Source: an uncultured Alphaproteobacteria bacterium (GTDB lineage Bacteria > Pseudomonadota > Alphaproteobacteria > HIMB59 > GCA-002718135). Taken from it: a stretch of 64,000 bases of DNA. Below the pieces are notes generated by a model, which saw nothing but the letters and a program-made list of their open reading frames with translations, had not been told where the DNA came from and searched no databases. The stretch covers positions 1 to 64,000 of the forward strand of contig CACGGX010000011.1 in the NCBI GenBank assembly GCA_902572735.1, given 5' to 3'. Positions 9,102 through 21,122 of the stretch are shown here, in pieces; the stretch's first letter is position 1, and the number at the start of each line of letters is the position of its first letter. The position numbers were made by a program, and so were the translations under genes.

Positions 9102-10116
9102 AATTAGAATTTTTAAAATACTTCTTAGACTTTCTTGCTACAAACAAGCCTAGTAAAAAGAAAAGTATTACTGCTAATGTTGTTCCATTACCTTTACCAA
9201 ATAATGATCCAATAAATATAAACATAAATATAATCGTTGAAGATAAAATTTTAAAATGTATTCCCAATACTGAACCTAAAATGAAAAATATAATAATAAA
9301 AAGAGTATTACCTAATCCCATTCCAAAATGTGAACCAACAAATGCCATGTAAAGAGAAGAATAAATAATTGATAAGTTAGTTGCAGCAGAATTATCAAAA
9401 AATCTTACCTTTAAAAGATAATAGAAAGATTTTAAACCATCGATCCATGTAATTTTTTTACCTTGAGCCTTAGACCTAAAAAAATAAGATACACCAAATT
9501 CGTAAATAAAAAAATTATTTCTAACTATTTGTGATGCTAAATCAATTTCAATCCCAAAATCATTTACACTTAATTTAATTTTCTTGATTACACTTCGATG
9601 TAAAATTTTTAATCCACAATGCACATCACTTATAGATTGTGAAAAAAAAATGTTAAATATTAAAGAGTTTATTTTTCCAACTAAGTTGTTAAAAAAATAA
9701 TTATTTTTTTTTAACTTACCTGATAAATATCTACTTCCGAAAATACATTTAATATCTTCATTTGAGGTTATCATATCAAACATCTCTTTTGCATCTTTAG
9801 AATCTAATTCTAAATCTGCATCTTGGAGTAAGATATATTCTCCTTCAGAGTTTTTTATACCTGTTTGAATTGCTTTACCTTTTCCAGAATTAGTATCAAG
9901 TTTAATAAGCTTAAATAAGAAATTATATTTTCCATTTAGCTTTATCTTTTTTAGTAGATCAGAAGAACCATCAGTAGAACCATCATCAACTACAATAATC
10001 TCAATATTCTTTTCGTCAAAATATAACTTTAGTTGCTCGAAAAGCTTATTGAGAAAATTTATTTCATTAAAAACTGGAATTACTATTGATAGTACTTTGC
10101 TACTCTCTAGGGGCAT
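9085..10116 (-). CDS. Family 2 glycosyltransferase with C-terminal membrane domain (DPM1/GtrB-like)
   Basis: The N-terminal 220 residues are a GT-A domain: LSIVIPVFNE, VVDDGSTDGS, GKGKAIQTGI and the metal-binding DADLEL. After about residue 245 come several hydrophobic helices and a basic C-terminus. The layout matches polyprenyl-phosphate sugar transferases such as dolichyl-phosphate-mannose synthase or GtrB, which load a sugar on a lipid carrier at the inner membrane. The sugar is not predictable. Its start overlaps the 3' end of regA by 17 bp, so it rides in the gyrB-regB-regA transcript; no functional link to the regulator is implied by the sequence. Confidence 0.82.
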   Translation of the reverse strand: MPLESSKVLSIVIPVFNEINFLNKLFEQLKLYFDEKNIEIIVVDDGSTDGSSDLLKKIKLNGKYNFLFKLIKLDTNSGKGKAIQTGIKNSEGEYILLQDADLELDSKDAKEMFDMITSNEDIKCIFGSRYLSGKLKKNNYFFNNLVGKINSLIFNIFFSQSISDVHCGLKILHRSVIKKIKLSVNDFGIEIDLASQIVRNNFFIYEFGVSYFFRSKAQGKKITWIDGLKSFYYLLKVRFFDNSAATNLSIIYSSLYMAFVGSHFGMGLGNTLFIIIFFILGSVLGIHFKILSSTIIFMFIFIGSLFGKGNGTTLAVILFFLLGLFVARKSKKYFKNSNFSNFF

Positions 10117-10627
10117 GTTTATTCAGTATTCTTTGTAATGTTCGCCTATGCATTCTTAACCTTCTTGCTGTTTCAGATACATTTCTATTACACTGTATAA
10201 ACACTCTTTGAATATGTTCCCATCTAATTCTATCAGCGGTCATTGGATTTTCGGGTGGAGGTGGCAATAATTCCTTGGAATTAGTAAGAGCATCATAAAT
10301 TTGATCAATTTCGGCTGGTTTTGGAAGATAATCTATTGCCCCAGATTTTATAGCTGCTACGGCGGTTGCAATATTTCCATACCCAGTTAATAAAAGAGAT
10401 TTAGTATGAGGGCTAATTTTTTGAAGTTCTTTAACTAACTCTAATCCTGATCCATCTTCAAGCCTCATGTCTACTACTGCGTAATCAAAATTATTTTCAG
10501 AAACTTTAGCAATTGAATCTTGAAAACCGGGGGATGAAGTTACTTCAAAACCTTTTTTTTCCATTGATCTTGTTAATCTCTCTCTAAAAGGAAGATCATC
10601 ATCTACAATTAGTAGTTTCATATTCAT
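10100..10627 (-). CDS. regA: Response regulator of the RegA/PrrA/ActR redox family
   Basis: A 175-residue protein with a receiver domain (LLIVDDDLPF at the start, phospho-acceptor Asp in VVDMRLEDGSG, Lys in YLPKPAE), a proline-rich linker LPPPPENP, and a C-terminal Fis-type helix-turn-helix (NVSETARRLRMHRRTLQRIL). Length, linker and HTH are the hallmarks of RegA/ActR, the global redox regulator of alphaproteobacteria. It follows regB with a 4 bp overlap, so sensor and regulator are coupled. The start could be either of two nearby in-frame ATGs (MNMKLL), a two-codon difference. Confidence 0.92.
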   Translation of the reverse strand: MNMKLLIVDDDLPFRERLTRSMEKKGFEVTSSPGFQDSIAKVSENNFDYAVVDMRLEDGSGLELVKELQKISPHTKSLLLTGYGNIATAVAAIKSGAIDYLPKPAEIDQIYDALTNSKELLPPPPENPMTADRIRWEHIQRVFIQCNRNVSETARRLRMHRRTLQRILNKHAPRE

Positions 10628-11853
10628 ATACTTAAGATAGAGTTATCAAATATAATTTCAACAACAGCATTATCATCTTTGGAATTATAAAATACCAAAT
10701 TTCCCCCCATATTTTCTATTAAATTTTTAGCTATAAATATACCTAATCCCATTCCTTGATTATTCTTTGAAATATAGGGTTCACCCAATTTATCAATAAT
10801 ATCTTTTGGAAACCCTAAACCATCATCCGTTACAATAATTTTAGTATTTTTTTTATTATGTATTAATTCAGCAGTTATTGTTTCTTTTGAATAAAATATT
10901 GCATTTTGAATGATATTTCCTAGAGCATACATTATTTCGTCTTTAAAAATTATTTCTTTTTCATCATAAATTGTATTCTTAATGATTTTTAATTTTTTGT
11001 TTTTATTAAATTTCTCAAAATTTATTTTTATTAAATCTGTTATTTTTACTTTTTCTAAAAAATTATCTTTTAATTTTAAAGGATTTTTTGAAAACCTTTG
11101 CAATATTTCTTTACATCTATCTGCTTGAGATTTCAGTAAGATAATATCTTTTACAATATTTTTATCATCAATTAATTTTTTTTCTTTTAATAAATCATTT
11201 AATATCAAAAAGATCGTATTAAGTGGGGTACCGAGCTCATGTGCTGCAGCTGCACTTAGTGATCCTACCTCTGTTATTTTTTTTTGGTTAAGAATTTGAA
11301 GTTTAGAAATGGACAATGCATTTGAGATCTTTCTAGATGAACTTGCAAATAAATATGCATATATTGCAATAAAAATTACAGTTATAATTAATGAGGCTAC
11401 CAAACCGAAACTATAAATTTGGGGTAAAAAAAATTCGTCTCCTAAGTTTAGAGGAATAAAGTAAAAATTTAGCAAAATAATAATAAGTATTGAAATTTTT
11501 GATAGAATTACTGTCATCAATGCTGGTAAATATGAAGCTGATGTTATTACAGGAGCTAAAATTAAAATAGAAAATGGGTTGACTATCCCACCAGTTAAAA
11601 AAAGTAAAAAACCTAGTTGCAAAGTGTCAAAAAGCAAAAAAGAAAATGCTTTAATATTGCTAATAGATTTATTTTTTCTTTCTTCAAAATATGAGTAAAA
11701 ATTTACTGCTACAGATAGTAGTATTATCATCAAAGTTTCATAAAAAGGAATTTGAATTTTAATAATGTAGGATACAAAAAATATTGCAAAAAATTGTCCA
11801 AAAATAGCAATCCATCTTATTTTTATAAGATTGCCAAGAAGTATAGTGTTCAT
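10624..11853 (-). CDS. regB: Redox-sensing histidine kinase of the RegB/PrrB/ActS family
   Basis: Membrane sensor kinase (409 aa) with about six N-terminal spans up to residue 170, then HisKA and HATPase domains. Family-specific marks are all present: the quinone-site motif GGIVNPF at 88-94, the H-box HELGTPL with H205, and the redox-active cysteine in SQADRCKEILQRF (C247). In characterised RegB proteins these read ubiquinone redox state and thiol oxidation and lower kinase activity under oxidising conditions. Its gene starts 6 bp after gyrB ends and overlaps regA by 4 bp, so it is expressed with the replication block, which is unusual for a redox sensor. Confidence 0.93.
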   Translation of the reverse strand: MNTILLGNLIKIRWIAIFGQFFAIFFVSYIIKIQIPFYETLMIILLSVAVNFYSYFEERKNKSISNIKAFSFLLFDTLQLGFLLFLTGGIVNPFSILILAPVITSASYLPALMTVILSKISILIIILLNFYFIPLNLGDEFFLPQIYSFGLVASLIITVIFIAIYAYLFASSSRKISNALSISKLQILNQKKITEVGSLSAAAAHELGTPLNTIFLILNDLLKEKKLIDDKNIVKDIILLKSQADRCKEILQRFSKNPLKLKDNFLEKVKITDLIKINFEKFNKNKKLKIIKNTIYDEKEIIFKDEIMYALGNIIQNAIFYSKETITAELIHNKKNTKIIVTDDGLGFPKDIIDKLGEPYISKNNQGMGLGIFIAKNLIENMGGNLVFYNSKDDNAVVEIIFDNSILSI

Positions 11854-11859
11854 TAATTT

Positions 11860-15404
<3,545 letters not shown>

Positions 15405-15407
15405 ATG

Positions 15408-16523
15408 TTAAACTCTCATTGGCATTAATACATATACTAAATTAGTATTTGAGTTTTCAAGAGCAATAATTGGAGACGTATTATCTTTTAAACTTATTGA
15501 GACTTCTTCATCTTCTAAGTTATTTACTATATCCATTATATATTTTGAGTTAAAGCCAATTTCAATTTCATCTCCATTGTAATTTACTTTTAAATCTTCT
15601 GAGGCGGTACTACTTTCATTATTAATTGTATTTAAGTTTAAAATATTTTGTAATAACTTAAATTTAATTACGGGCGATTTTTCATTTGCTATTGTACTGA
15701 CTCTGTCCACTGCAGATAATAATGTTGATCTATTTATTTTTAAAATATTTGAATTATCTTTTGGAATTACTCTTTTATAATCTGGAAAACTTCCATCAAT
15801 TAGTTTCGATATGAAAGTGATTTTACCAACACTAAAAACTATTTTATTTGAACTTATAGATGCTTCTACATTTTCATCAATTTCTGATAACAATTTAGAT
15901 AATTCATAAATAGTCTTTTTAGGAATAATTACTCCAGATATATTATCAACTTTATCATTAATTTTGTGACTAAATTTTGCTAGCCTATGTCCATCAGTTC
16001 CCACTAATGTTAAAATATTTTCATTTATTTCATTAGTTATATTAAAATATAATCCATTTAAAAAATATCTTGTTTCTTCATTTGATATAGCAAACTTTGT
16101 TTTATCTATTAATTTAAATAATATTTTAGAATTAATATTAATTTTTATTCCTGAGTTATCTTGATCAATTATTGGGTAGTCCTCTTTAGGTAAACATGCT
16201 AAAGAAAACCTAGAGCCGTCAGCACGCAAAGTTAATAGTTTGCCATTATTTGATATAATTTCTATTTGACTATTTTCATCAATTTTTCTTACTATGTCAT
16301 ACAAAATTTGAGCATTTATTGTAGTTGCTCCATTTTCTAAAACATCGCAATCAATTTTTTCAATTATGGATATATCCATATCAGTTGAACATAATGTTAG
16401 TTGATTATTATTAGCTTCAATTAAAATATTTGACAAAATGGGTAATGAGTTTTTTCGATCAACAATTCCTTGGAGATGTGATAGTGTTTTAAAAAAATTT
16501 GTTCTATTTATTTTAAATTTCAT
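15408..16523 (-). CDS. dnaN: DNA polymerase III sliding clamp (beta subunit)
   Basis: The 371-residue processivity clamp built of three similar domains. It begins MKFKINRTNFFKTLSHLQGIV and ends LVYVLMPMRV, matching the conserved VLMPMR. C-terminus of the beta clamp. NTRYFLNGLYFNI-type and GTDGHRLAKF segments mark the second domain. The position between dnaA and recF settles the identity. It encircles DNA and tethers Pol III, MutS and other partners. It lies 23 bp downstream of dnaA, without a visible terminator between them. Confidence 0.97.
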   Translation of the reverse strand: MKFKINRTNFFKTLSHLQGIVDRKNSLPILSNILIEANNNQLTLCSTDMDISIIEKIDCDVLENGATTINAQILYDIVRKIDENSQIEIISNNGKLLTLRADGSRFSLACLPKEDYPIIDQDNSGIKININSKILFKLIDKTKFAISNEETRYFLNGLYFNITNEINENILTLVGTDGHRLAKFSHKINDKVDNISGVIIPKKTIYELSKLLSEIDENVEASISSNKIVFSVGKITFISKLIDGSFPDYKRVIPKDNSNILKINRSTLLSAVDRVSTIANEKSPVIKFKLLQNILNLNTINNESSTASEDLKVNYNGDEIEIGFNSKYIMDIVNNLEDEEVSISLKDNTSPIIALENSNTNLVYVLMPMRV

Positions 16524-16546
16524 ATCTAAACATATGATAAAAAAAA

Positions 16547-17941
16547 TTAAGAATCTATAAGTCTTTTTAATAATTCTAAATCTTCATTAAAATTGACATC
16601 TGAAAGCTTTAACTCTTCGATTTTTTTAACAGCATGCATAACAGTGGTATGATCTCTTCCTCCAAATTTTCTGCCTATCTCAGGTAAAGATCTGGAAGTA
16701 ATTGATTTGGCTAAATACATTGCAATCTGTCTTGGTCTAGCAACTGATCTTGACCTTCTAGGTGAGTGCATATCAGTAATTCTAATATTAAAATGTTCAG
16801 CAACTTTCTTTTGTATCTCCTCTATTGTTATTTTTTTATTTGAAGACTTTAATAAATCTTGAAGTACAAGTTGAGCTGTTTCTACCGTAATTGATGTGCC
16901 TACTAAAGTTGCATGTGCTACTAGTCTATTAAGAGCTCCTTCCATCTCCCTAACATTGGAGATAATTCTATGAGATAAAAACTCCAAAACTTTTGGCGGG
17001 ATCTCTACTCCTCTTTTGTGAGCTTTTTCAATCAAAATACCTAATCGTAATTCATAAGTAGTAGGATGAATATCAGCAACTAGTCCACAACCTAGCCTGG
17101 ATTTCAATCTTTCTTGAACACCATCCAAATCAGTAGGTGTTTTATCAGCTGATATAACTATTTGTTTATTTTGTTCGATTAAAGCATTAAAAGTATGGAA
17201 AAATTCTTCCTGTGTGTTGTCTTTACCACTAATAAATTGCACATCATCAATCATTAGAACATCAATTGATCGGAATTGCTCTTTAAATGCTGAAGTATCC
17301 TTGTACCTCAATGCTCTTACAAATTGATACATGAATTTTTCAGCTGATAGATATATAACTTTTTTATCTGGTTTTTGTTCTTTAATCTTCCACCCTATAG
17401 CATGCATCAAATGTGTTTTACCTAAACCTACACCTCCACATAAAAATAGAGGATTAAAAGTAATTTTATTAGCTTCTGAAACTCTCTGTGATGCGGCAAA
17501 TGCTAGTTCGTTTGGTTTTCCAACAACGAAATTCTCAAATGTAAATCTAGGATCTAATGGAGCCCCAAACTCATTAGGATATGTAGATGACTGATTAGAT
17601 CTAAGATCCATTGAAGATTTCCAATGATTGTCAGTACTTTTAATTGTCCGAGTTGTTCCTGGAACAATTCTTCCACCTGAAGGCTTGACAACAAATTTTA
17701 TAGTATCAACTTTTTCAACTAAGTTTTTTGCCTCACTTTTTATTTTATCTGAATAGTTATTTACTATCCAATCTCGTAAGAATTTTGTTGGAACAGAGAA
17801 TGTAATAGTCGTATCTTCCAAAGAAACATAATTTAGATGTTTCAACCAATTATTGAAAGCTGAATCACCAACATTTATTTTAATATTTTTTTTAAAGGAT
17901 AACCATTTACTTTCATCAAACGTAGCAGATGTATTATCCAT
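16547..17941 (-). CDS. dnaA: Chromosomal replication initiator protein DnaA
   Basis: AAA+ initiator (464 aa) with an N-terminal protein-interaction domain, a linker, the ATPase (Walker A GGVGLGKTHLMHAIG, Walker B VLMIDDVQFI) and the C-terminal DNA-binding domain with the DnaA signature in GGRDHTTVMHAVKKI. ATG at 17941 is preceded by a strong GGGGG ribosome site 3 nt away and by a potential hairpin (17953-18000). I saw no cluster of DnaA boxes in the 143 bp upstream, so the origin is probably not here; in many alphaproteobacteria it lies away from dnaA. Confidence 0.98.
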   Translation of the reverse strand: MDNTSATFDESKWLSFKKNIKINVGDSAFNNWLKHLNYVSLEDTTITFSVPTKFLRDWIVNNYSDKIKSEAKNLVEKVDTIKFVVKPSGGRIVPGTTRTIKSTDNHWKSSMDLRSNQSSTYPNEFGAPLDPRFTFENFVVGKPNELAFAASQRVSEANKITFNPLFLCGGVGLGKTHLMHAIGWKIKEQKPDKKVIYLSAEKFMYQFVRALRYKDTSAFKEQFRSIDVLMIDDVQFISGKDNTQEEFFHTFNALIEQNKQIVISADKTPTDLDGVQERLKSRLGCGLVADIHPTTYELRLGILIEKAHKRGVEIPPKVLEFLSHRIISNVREMEGALNRLVAHATLVGTSITVETAQLVLQDLLKSSNKKITIEEIQKKVAEHFNIRITDMHSPRRSRSVARPRQIAMYLAKSITSRSLPEIGRKFGGRDHTTVMHAVKKIEELKLSDVNFNEDLELLKRLIDS

Positions 17942-17952
17942 TTTCCCCCAAC

Positions 17953-18000
17953 ACGACGATTTTTTACTTTATTAATTTTACGAAAAAAATCTAAAGTCGT
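17953..18000 (-). promoter_or_regulatory. Inverted repeat in the dnaA leader
   Basis: Read on the minus strand, ACGAC plus GATTTTTT pairs with AAAAAATC plus GTCGT. This gives about 13 base pairs interrupted by a four-base bulge on the left arm, with a loop of about 18 nt. The right arm ends a few bases before the GGGGG ribosome site of dnaA, so folding could affect dnaA translation, or the DNA could be a protein-binding site. The pairing is seen; the function is inference. Confidence 0.4.
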
Positions 18001-18084
18001 AAAATATAATCACCAAATTAATTTCTTAATCAACACCCTTTAAGTGTTTTTAGCAAGAAGAAAAGTGAAAAAAATAAAAAAAAA

Positions 18085-18345
18085 TTATTTTTTTGAAATT
18101 TGTTTTGATAAAGAGGATAACTTTCTGGATATGTATTCTTTTTTAAAAATACCTTTTTTTGAAGCCCTGGCCATTATTGAGTTGACATTGCTGAAGGATT
18201 TTTGGATTTCTTCCTCATTTTTTGCTTCAACTGAAGATTTAAATTTATTTAGAGCATTTCTAAACTTGGATAAGTATTGAGAATTAACAGTATTTCTAGT
18301 TTTGTTCTGTCTAGATCTTTTTCTTGCTGAAGCATGGTTGGCCAT
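18085..18345 (-). CDS. rpsT: 30S ribosomal protein S20
   Basis: Basic 86-residue helical protein starting MANHASARKRSRQNKTRN, the typical S20 N-terminus, and ending in a lysine-rich tail. It binds 16S rRNA early in 30S assembly. It is placed immediately upstream of dnaA on the same strand, a common alphaproteobacterial arrangement. A 143 bp spacer separates it from dnaA and probably holds the dnaA promoter; no intrinsic terminator for rpsT is evident there. Confidence 0.96.
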   Translation of the reverse strand: MANHASARKRSRQNKTRNTVNSQYLSKFRNALNKFKSSVEAKNEEEIQKSFSNVNSIMARASKKGIFKKEYISRKLSSLSKQISKK

Positions 18346-18397
18346 ATAGATGCTATAAATTCAAAATAAATTAAGTCAATTAATATTTAATGTTGAA

Positions 18398-19216
18398 TCA
18401 CTTATTATTTTGAAGTTTAGGACAATAAAACGTGGATCTGCCATACTGAACTATTTTTTTAACCTTGTCATTCTCAATCTTTTTTCCTTCTTGATTATAT
18501 ACCTTAAAATTAGACTGAAAATTTCCTAAAGTACCGTCACTGGATCTATAATCTCGTATACTTGATCCACCAAATTTTATTGCTTTCTTTAAAATTTTTC
18601 TAGTAGACTTAATTAGTTTCATAATGAGACTAATTTTTAAATTCTTGCCTAGAGTAAGTGGTGAAATTTTAGCATCAAATAATATTTCAGAAGCATAAAT
18701 GTTTCCTATCCCAGCAATTATTTTTTGATTAAGTAAAATCTGCTTTATGGGTACCTCAGATTTACAAATTTTTTCAAATATCATTTGAGATTTAAGATCT
18801 GTGCTTAAAGCATCAATTCCTAATGTCATAATATACCTTTGTTTTTGTAAATTTTTAGTTTTTAGTATGTCTATAAATCCAAATTTCCTTGGATCATGAT
18901 AAATAAGCATTTTTTTACTTAAAAAGTACAATACAAAATGATCGTGTTTTATTCTTTTATAGTTTTTATCGACAGTTTTTAATCTTCCTGACATTCCTAA
19001 ATGTATTACTAGAGAATAATCTGTATTTAAATCTATGATAATGAACTTTGCTATGCGTCTTAGGTTGGATATCTTTGTATTACGTAGTATATTAGTTATA
19101 TTAATAGGAATTTTAAAACGAAGTTTTGATGTATGAATTTTGACATTAGATATTTTTTGATTCAATATTACACTCAGTGCTTTAACTGTAGTTTCAACTT
19201 CAGGTAATTCTGGCAT
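18398..19216 (-). CDS. mutM: Formamidopyrimidine-DNA glycosylase, with its zinc-finger cysteines lost
   Basis: Removes 8-oxoguanine and formamidopyrimidines and nicks the abasic site. The N-terminus MPELPEVETT carries the catalytic P2 and E3; HLGMSGRLK and GIGNIYASEILF are family motifs. The C-terminal finger is abnormal: the first CxxC pair is replaced by IENDK, and the second pair is reduced to YCPKLQ, leaving one of four zinc ligands. The DNA-contacting GRSTFYCP loop survives, so it probably folds as a zincless finger like those of NEIL1-type enzymes. Length 272 aa is normal. The start codon is one base from the divergent ubiE start, and a TATAAT lies 11 nt upstream (minus strand), so the mRNA is probably almost leaderless. 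Confidence 0.93.
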   Translation of the reverse strand: MPELPEVETTVKALSVILNQKISNVKIHTSKLRFKIPINITNILRNTKISNLRRIAKFIIIDLNTDYSLVIHLGMSGRLKTVDKNYKRIKHDHFVLYFLSKKMLIYHDPRKFGFIDILKTKNLQKQRYIMTLGIDALSTDLKSQMIFEKICKSEVPIKQILLNQKIIAGIGNIYASEILFDAKISPLTLGKNLKISLIMKLIKSTRKILKKAIKFGGSSIRDYRSSDGTLGNFQSNFKVYNQEGKKIENDKVKKIVQYGRSTFYCPKLQNNK

Positions 19217-19217
19217 A

Positions 19218-19949
19218 ATGAAAAAAGATTATAATTTTGGTTATACAAAAGTAAATTCAAAACAAAAGACTAAACTTGTTCAAAATGTATTTTCAAGCGT
19301 AGCTCCAAGCTACGATATAATGAATGATTTAATGAGTTTAGGTATGCATCGATTATGGAAAAAAAGATTTGTAGAGACTGTGGATCTAAAAGAAAATGAA
19401 ATTATCTTGGATGTTGGATCTGGTTCTGGTGATATTGCCAGCGAAATTTTAAAAAAAAATTTACCAGCCAGTCTTTATCTTTTGGATCTAAATGAAGAAA
19501 TGTTATTGGAAGGAAGAAAAAGATTTAAAAAAGATAAAAATATAAAATATTTTATCGGTAATGCTGAAAAGTTAAATTTTGAAAATAATTTTTTTGATAA
19601 ATATACTATTTCTTTCTGTTTAAGAAATGTGACGGAGTATTTATTATCTATAAAAGAAGCTTACAGAGTACTTAAGCCTGGTGGTAAATATTGTTGCTTA
19701 GAATTTAGTACGCCTAAATCATCTTTGATATCAAGTTCATATAAAATTTACAAATCAAAGATTTTACCTCTGTTAGGAGAAATAGTTGCTAAAGATAAGA
19801 ATGCTTATAATTATTTAAGTGAAAGTATTGATTTATTTCCATCACAAGAAGAGCTTAGCAAAAATCTACGTGATTGCGGATTTACTAAAGTTAAGACTAT
19901 TAATCTATTTAATGGAATTGTAGCAATACATACTGGTTATAAACTTTAA
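19218..19949 (+). CDS. ubiE: Ubiquinone/menaquinone biosynthesis C-methyltransferase UbiE
   Basis: SAM-dependent methyltransferase of 243 aa. The family stretch around VFSSVAPSYDIMNDLMS and HRLWKKRFVE is near the N-terminus, followed by the SAM motif ILDVGSGSGDIA and then ISFCLRNVTE and VLKPGGKYCCLEFS. It adds the C-methyl group to the benzoquinone ring in ubiquinone synthesis. Its ATG is one base from the divergent mutM start, leaving no room for a separate leader. The stop overlaps the coaBC start by one base, so the next two genes likely share its transcript. Confidence 0.96.
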   Translation: MKKDYNFGYTKVNSKQKTKLVQNVFSSVAPSYDIMNDLMSLGMHRLWKKRFVETVDLKENEIILDVGSGSGDIASEILKKNLPASLYLLDLNEEMLLEGRKRFKKDKNIKYFIGNAEKLNFENNFFDKYTISFCLRNVTEYLLSIKEAYRVLKPGGKYCCLEFSTPKSSLISSSYKIYKSKILPLLGEIVAKDKNAYNYLSESIDLFPSQEELSKNLRDCGFTKVKTINLFNGIVAIHTGYKL

Positions 19950-21118
19950 TGAATAATATTTTATTTATAATAACTGGTTCTATTGCTGCTTCCAGATGTA
20001 AAGAAATTATTACTTTACTATGCAACAAGGAAGTTAAAATTAGCTGTATACTAACTAAAGAGGCTAAAAAATATATAAAAATATCAGATATCAAGAAATT
20101 GCTTAAAAATAGAATATTTACAGATGAGGATGAAAAAAAAAATAAGATGCTTCATATAAATTTATCAAGAGATAATGATATGATAGTTGTATGTCCAGCT
20201 ACAGCTAATTCAATTGCTAAATTTGCTAATGGATACGGAGATAATTTATCTTCTAATACCTTACTTGCTTCTAATAAAAAAATTTTGTTTGTCCCAGCTA
20301 TGAATAGTTTTATGTGGCATAATAAAATTAATCAAAAAAATGTGAGATTGTTAAAAGATAGTGGTCATGAGTTTATTGGCCCTAAAGTTGGAAAACTAAA
20401 ATGTGGAGAATTTGGTTTAGGCAGAATTGATAACTCAAAAAATATAGTAAATAGAATTTTAAACAGACTAGAAAATGTTAATTTGTTAAAAAATAAAAAA
20501 TGCCTAGTAACTGCAGGACCAACAATTGAAATGATTGATCCAGTTAGGTTTATTTCAAATCAATCTTCTGGAAAACAAGGGTATGAAATTGCTTCACAAC
20601 TAGTTTTACATGGTGCAAAAGTGATCTTGATATCTGGGCCAACAAATTTAGACCCTCCACCAAATTTAAAATTTGTTAAAATTAAATCTGCAGATGAAAT
20701 GTATCAAAAAATTAGAAAAATTTCTAAAATTGATATAGGAATTTTTACTGCTGCAGTATCTGATTTCAAAAATAAAAATATAAATAAATCCAAGATTAAA
20801 AAAAATGAAAAATTAAATATTAGTCTTTATAAAAATATTGATATTTTAGAAAAAATTGGAAAAAGCAAAACTCAAAGGCCTAAATTTTTAGTTGGTTTTG
20901 CAGCTGAAACAGGGAACATTGATAATGCTAAAAAAAAATTAGTTGGTAAAAAATGTGATATGATGGTTTACAATAAAATCGATAGTAAAAATAAAGTTTT
21001 TGGTTCAGATTATAATCGGATATCAATAATTACAAAAAACCAGGTAAAAAAATTTAAGAAAATGACAAAGGTAAATTGTGCAAAGCAAATTATAAAACAA
21101 ATTTATAATTCTATATAG
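19949..21118 (+). CDS. coaBC: Bifunctional phosphopantothenoylcysteine decarboxylase/phosphopantothenate-cysteine ligase
   Basis: Two-domain coenzyme A enzyme (389 aa). The N-terminal flavoprotein (CoaC) domain has ITGSIAASRCKEI, PATANSIAKFANG, PAMNSFMWHN and the catalytic cysteine in KCGEFGLGRI. The C-terminal CoaB domain begins near residue 183 with CLVTAGPTIEMIDPVRFISN and continues FTAAVSDFKNK. It makes 4'-phosphopantetheine in two steps from phosphopantothenate. It starts at the last base of ubiE and is followed 4 bp later by the ThiF-like gene. Confidence 0.94.
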   Translation: MNNILFIITGSIAASRCKEIITLLCNKEVKISCILTKEAKKYIKISDIKKLLKNRIFTDEDEKKNKMLHINLSRDNDMIVVCPATANSIAKFANGYGDNLSSNTLLASNKKILFVPAMNSFMWHNKINQKNVRLLKDSGHEFIGPKVGKLKCGEFGLGRIDNSKNIVNRILNRLENVNLLKNKKCLVTAGPTIEMIDPVRFISNQSSGKQGYEIASQLVLHGAKVILISGPTNLDPPPNLKFVKIKSADEMYQKIRKISKIDIGIFTAAVSDFKNKNINKSKIKKNEKLNISLYKNIDILEKIGKSKTQRPKFLVGFAAETGNIDNAKKKLVGKKCDMMVYNKIDSKNKVFGSDYNRISIITKNQVKKFKKMTKVNCAKQIIKQIYNSI

Positions 21119-21122
21119 AATA

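Noticed and set aside
18032-18051. AACAC/GTGTT hairpin followed by T's on the plus strand as a terminator
   Set aside because: No plus-strand gene leads into it, and on the minus strand, where rpsT is read, no U-tract follows.
17942-18084. Replication origin upstream of dnaA
   Set aside because: No cluster of TTATNCACA-type DnaA boxes or clear 13-mer repeats seen; a short AT-rich spacer is not enough.
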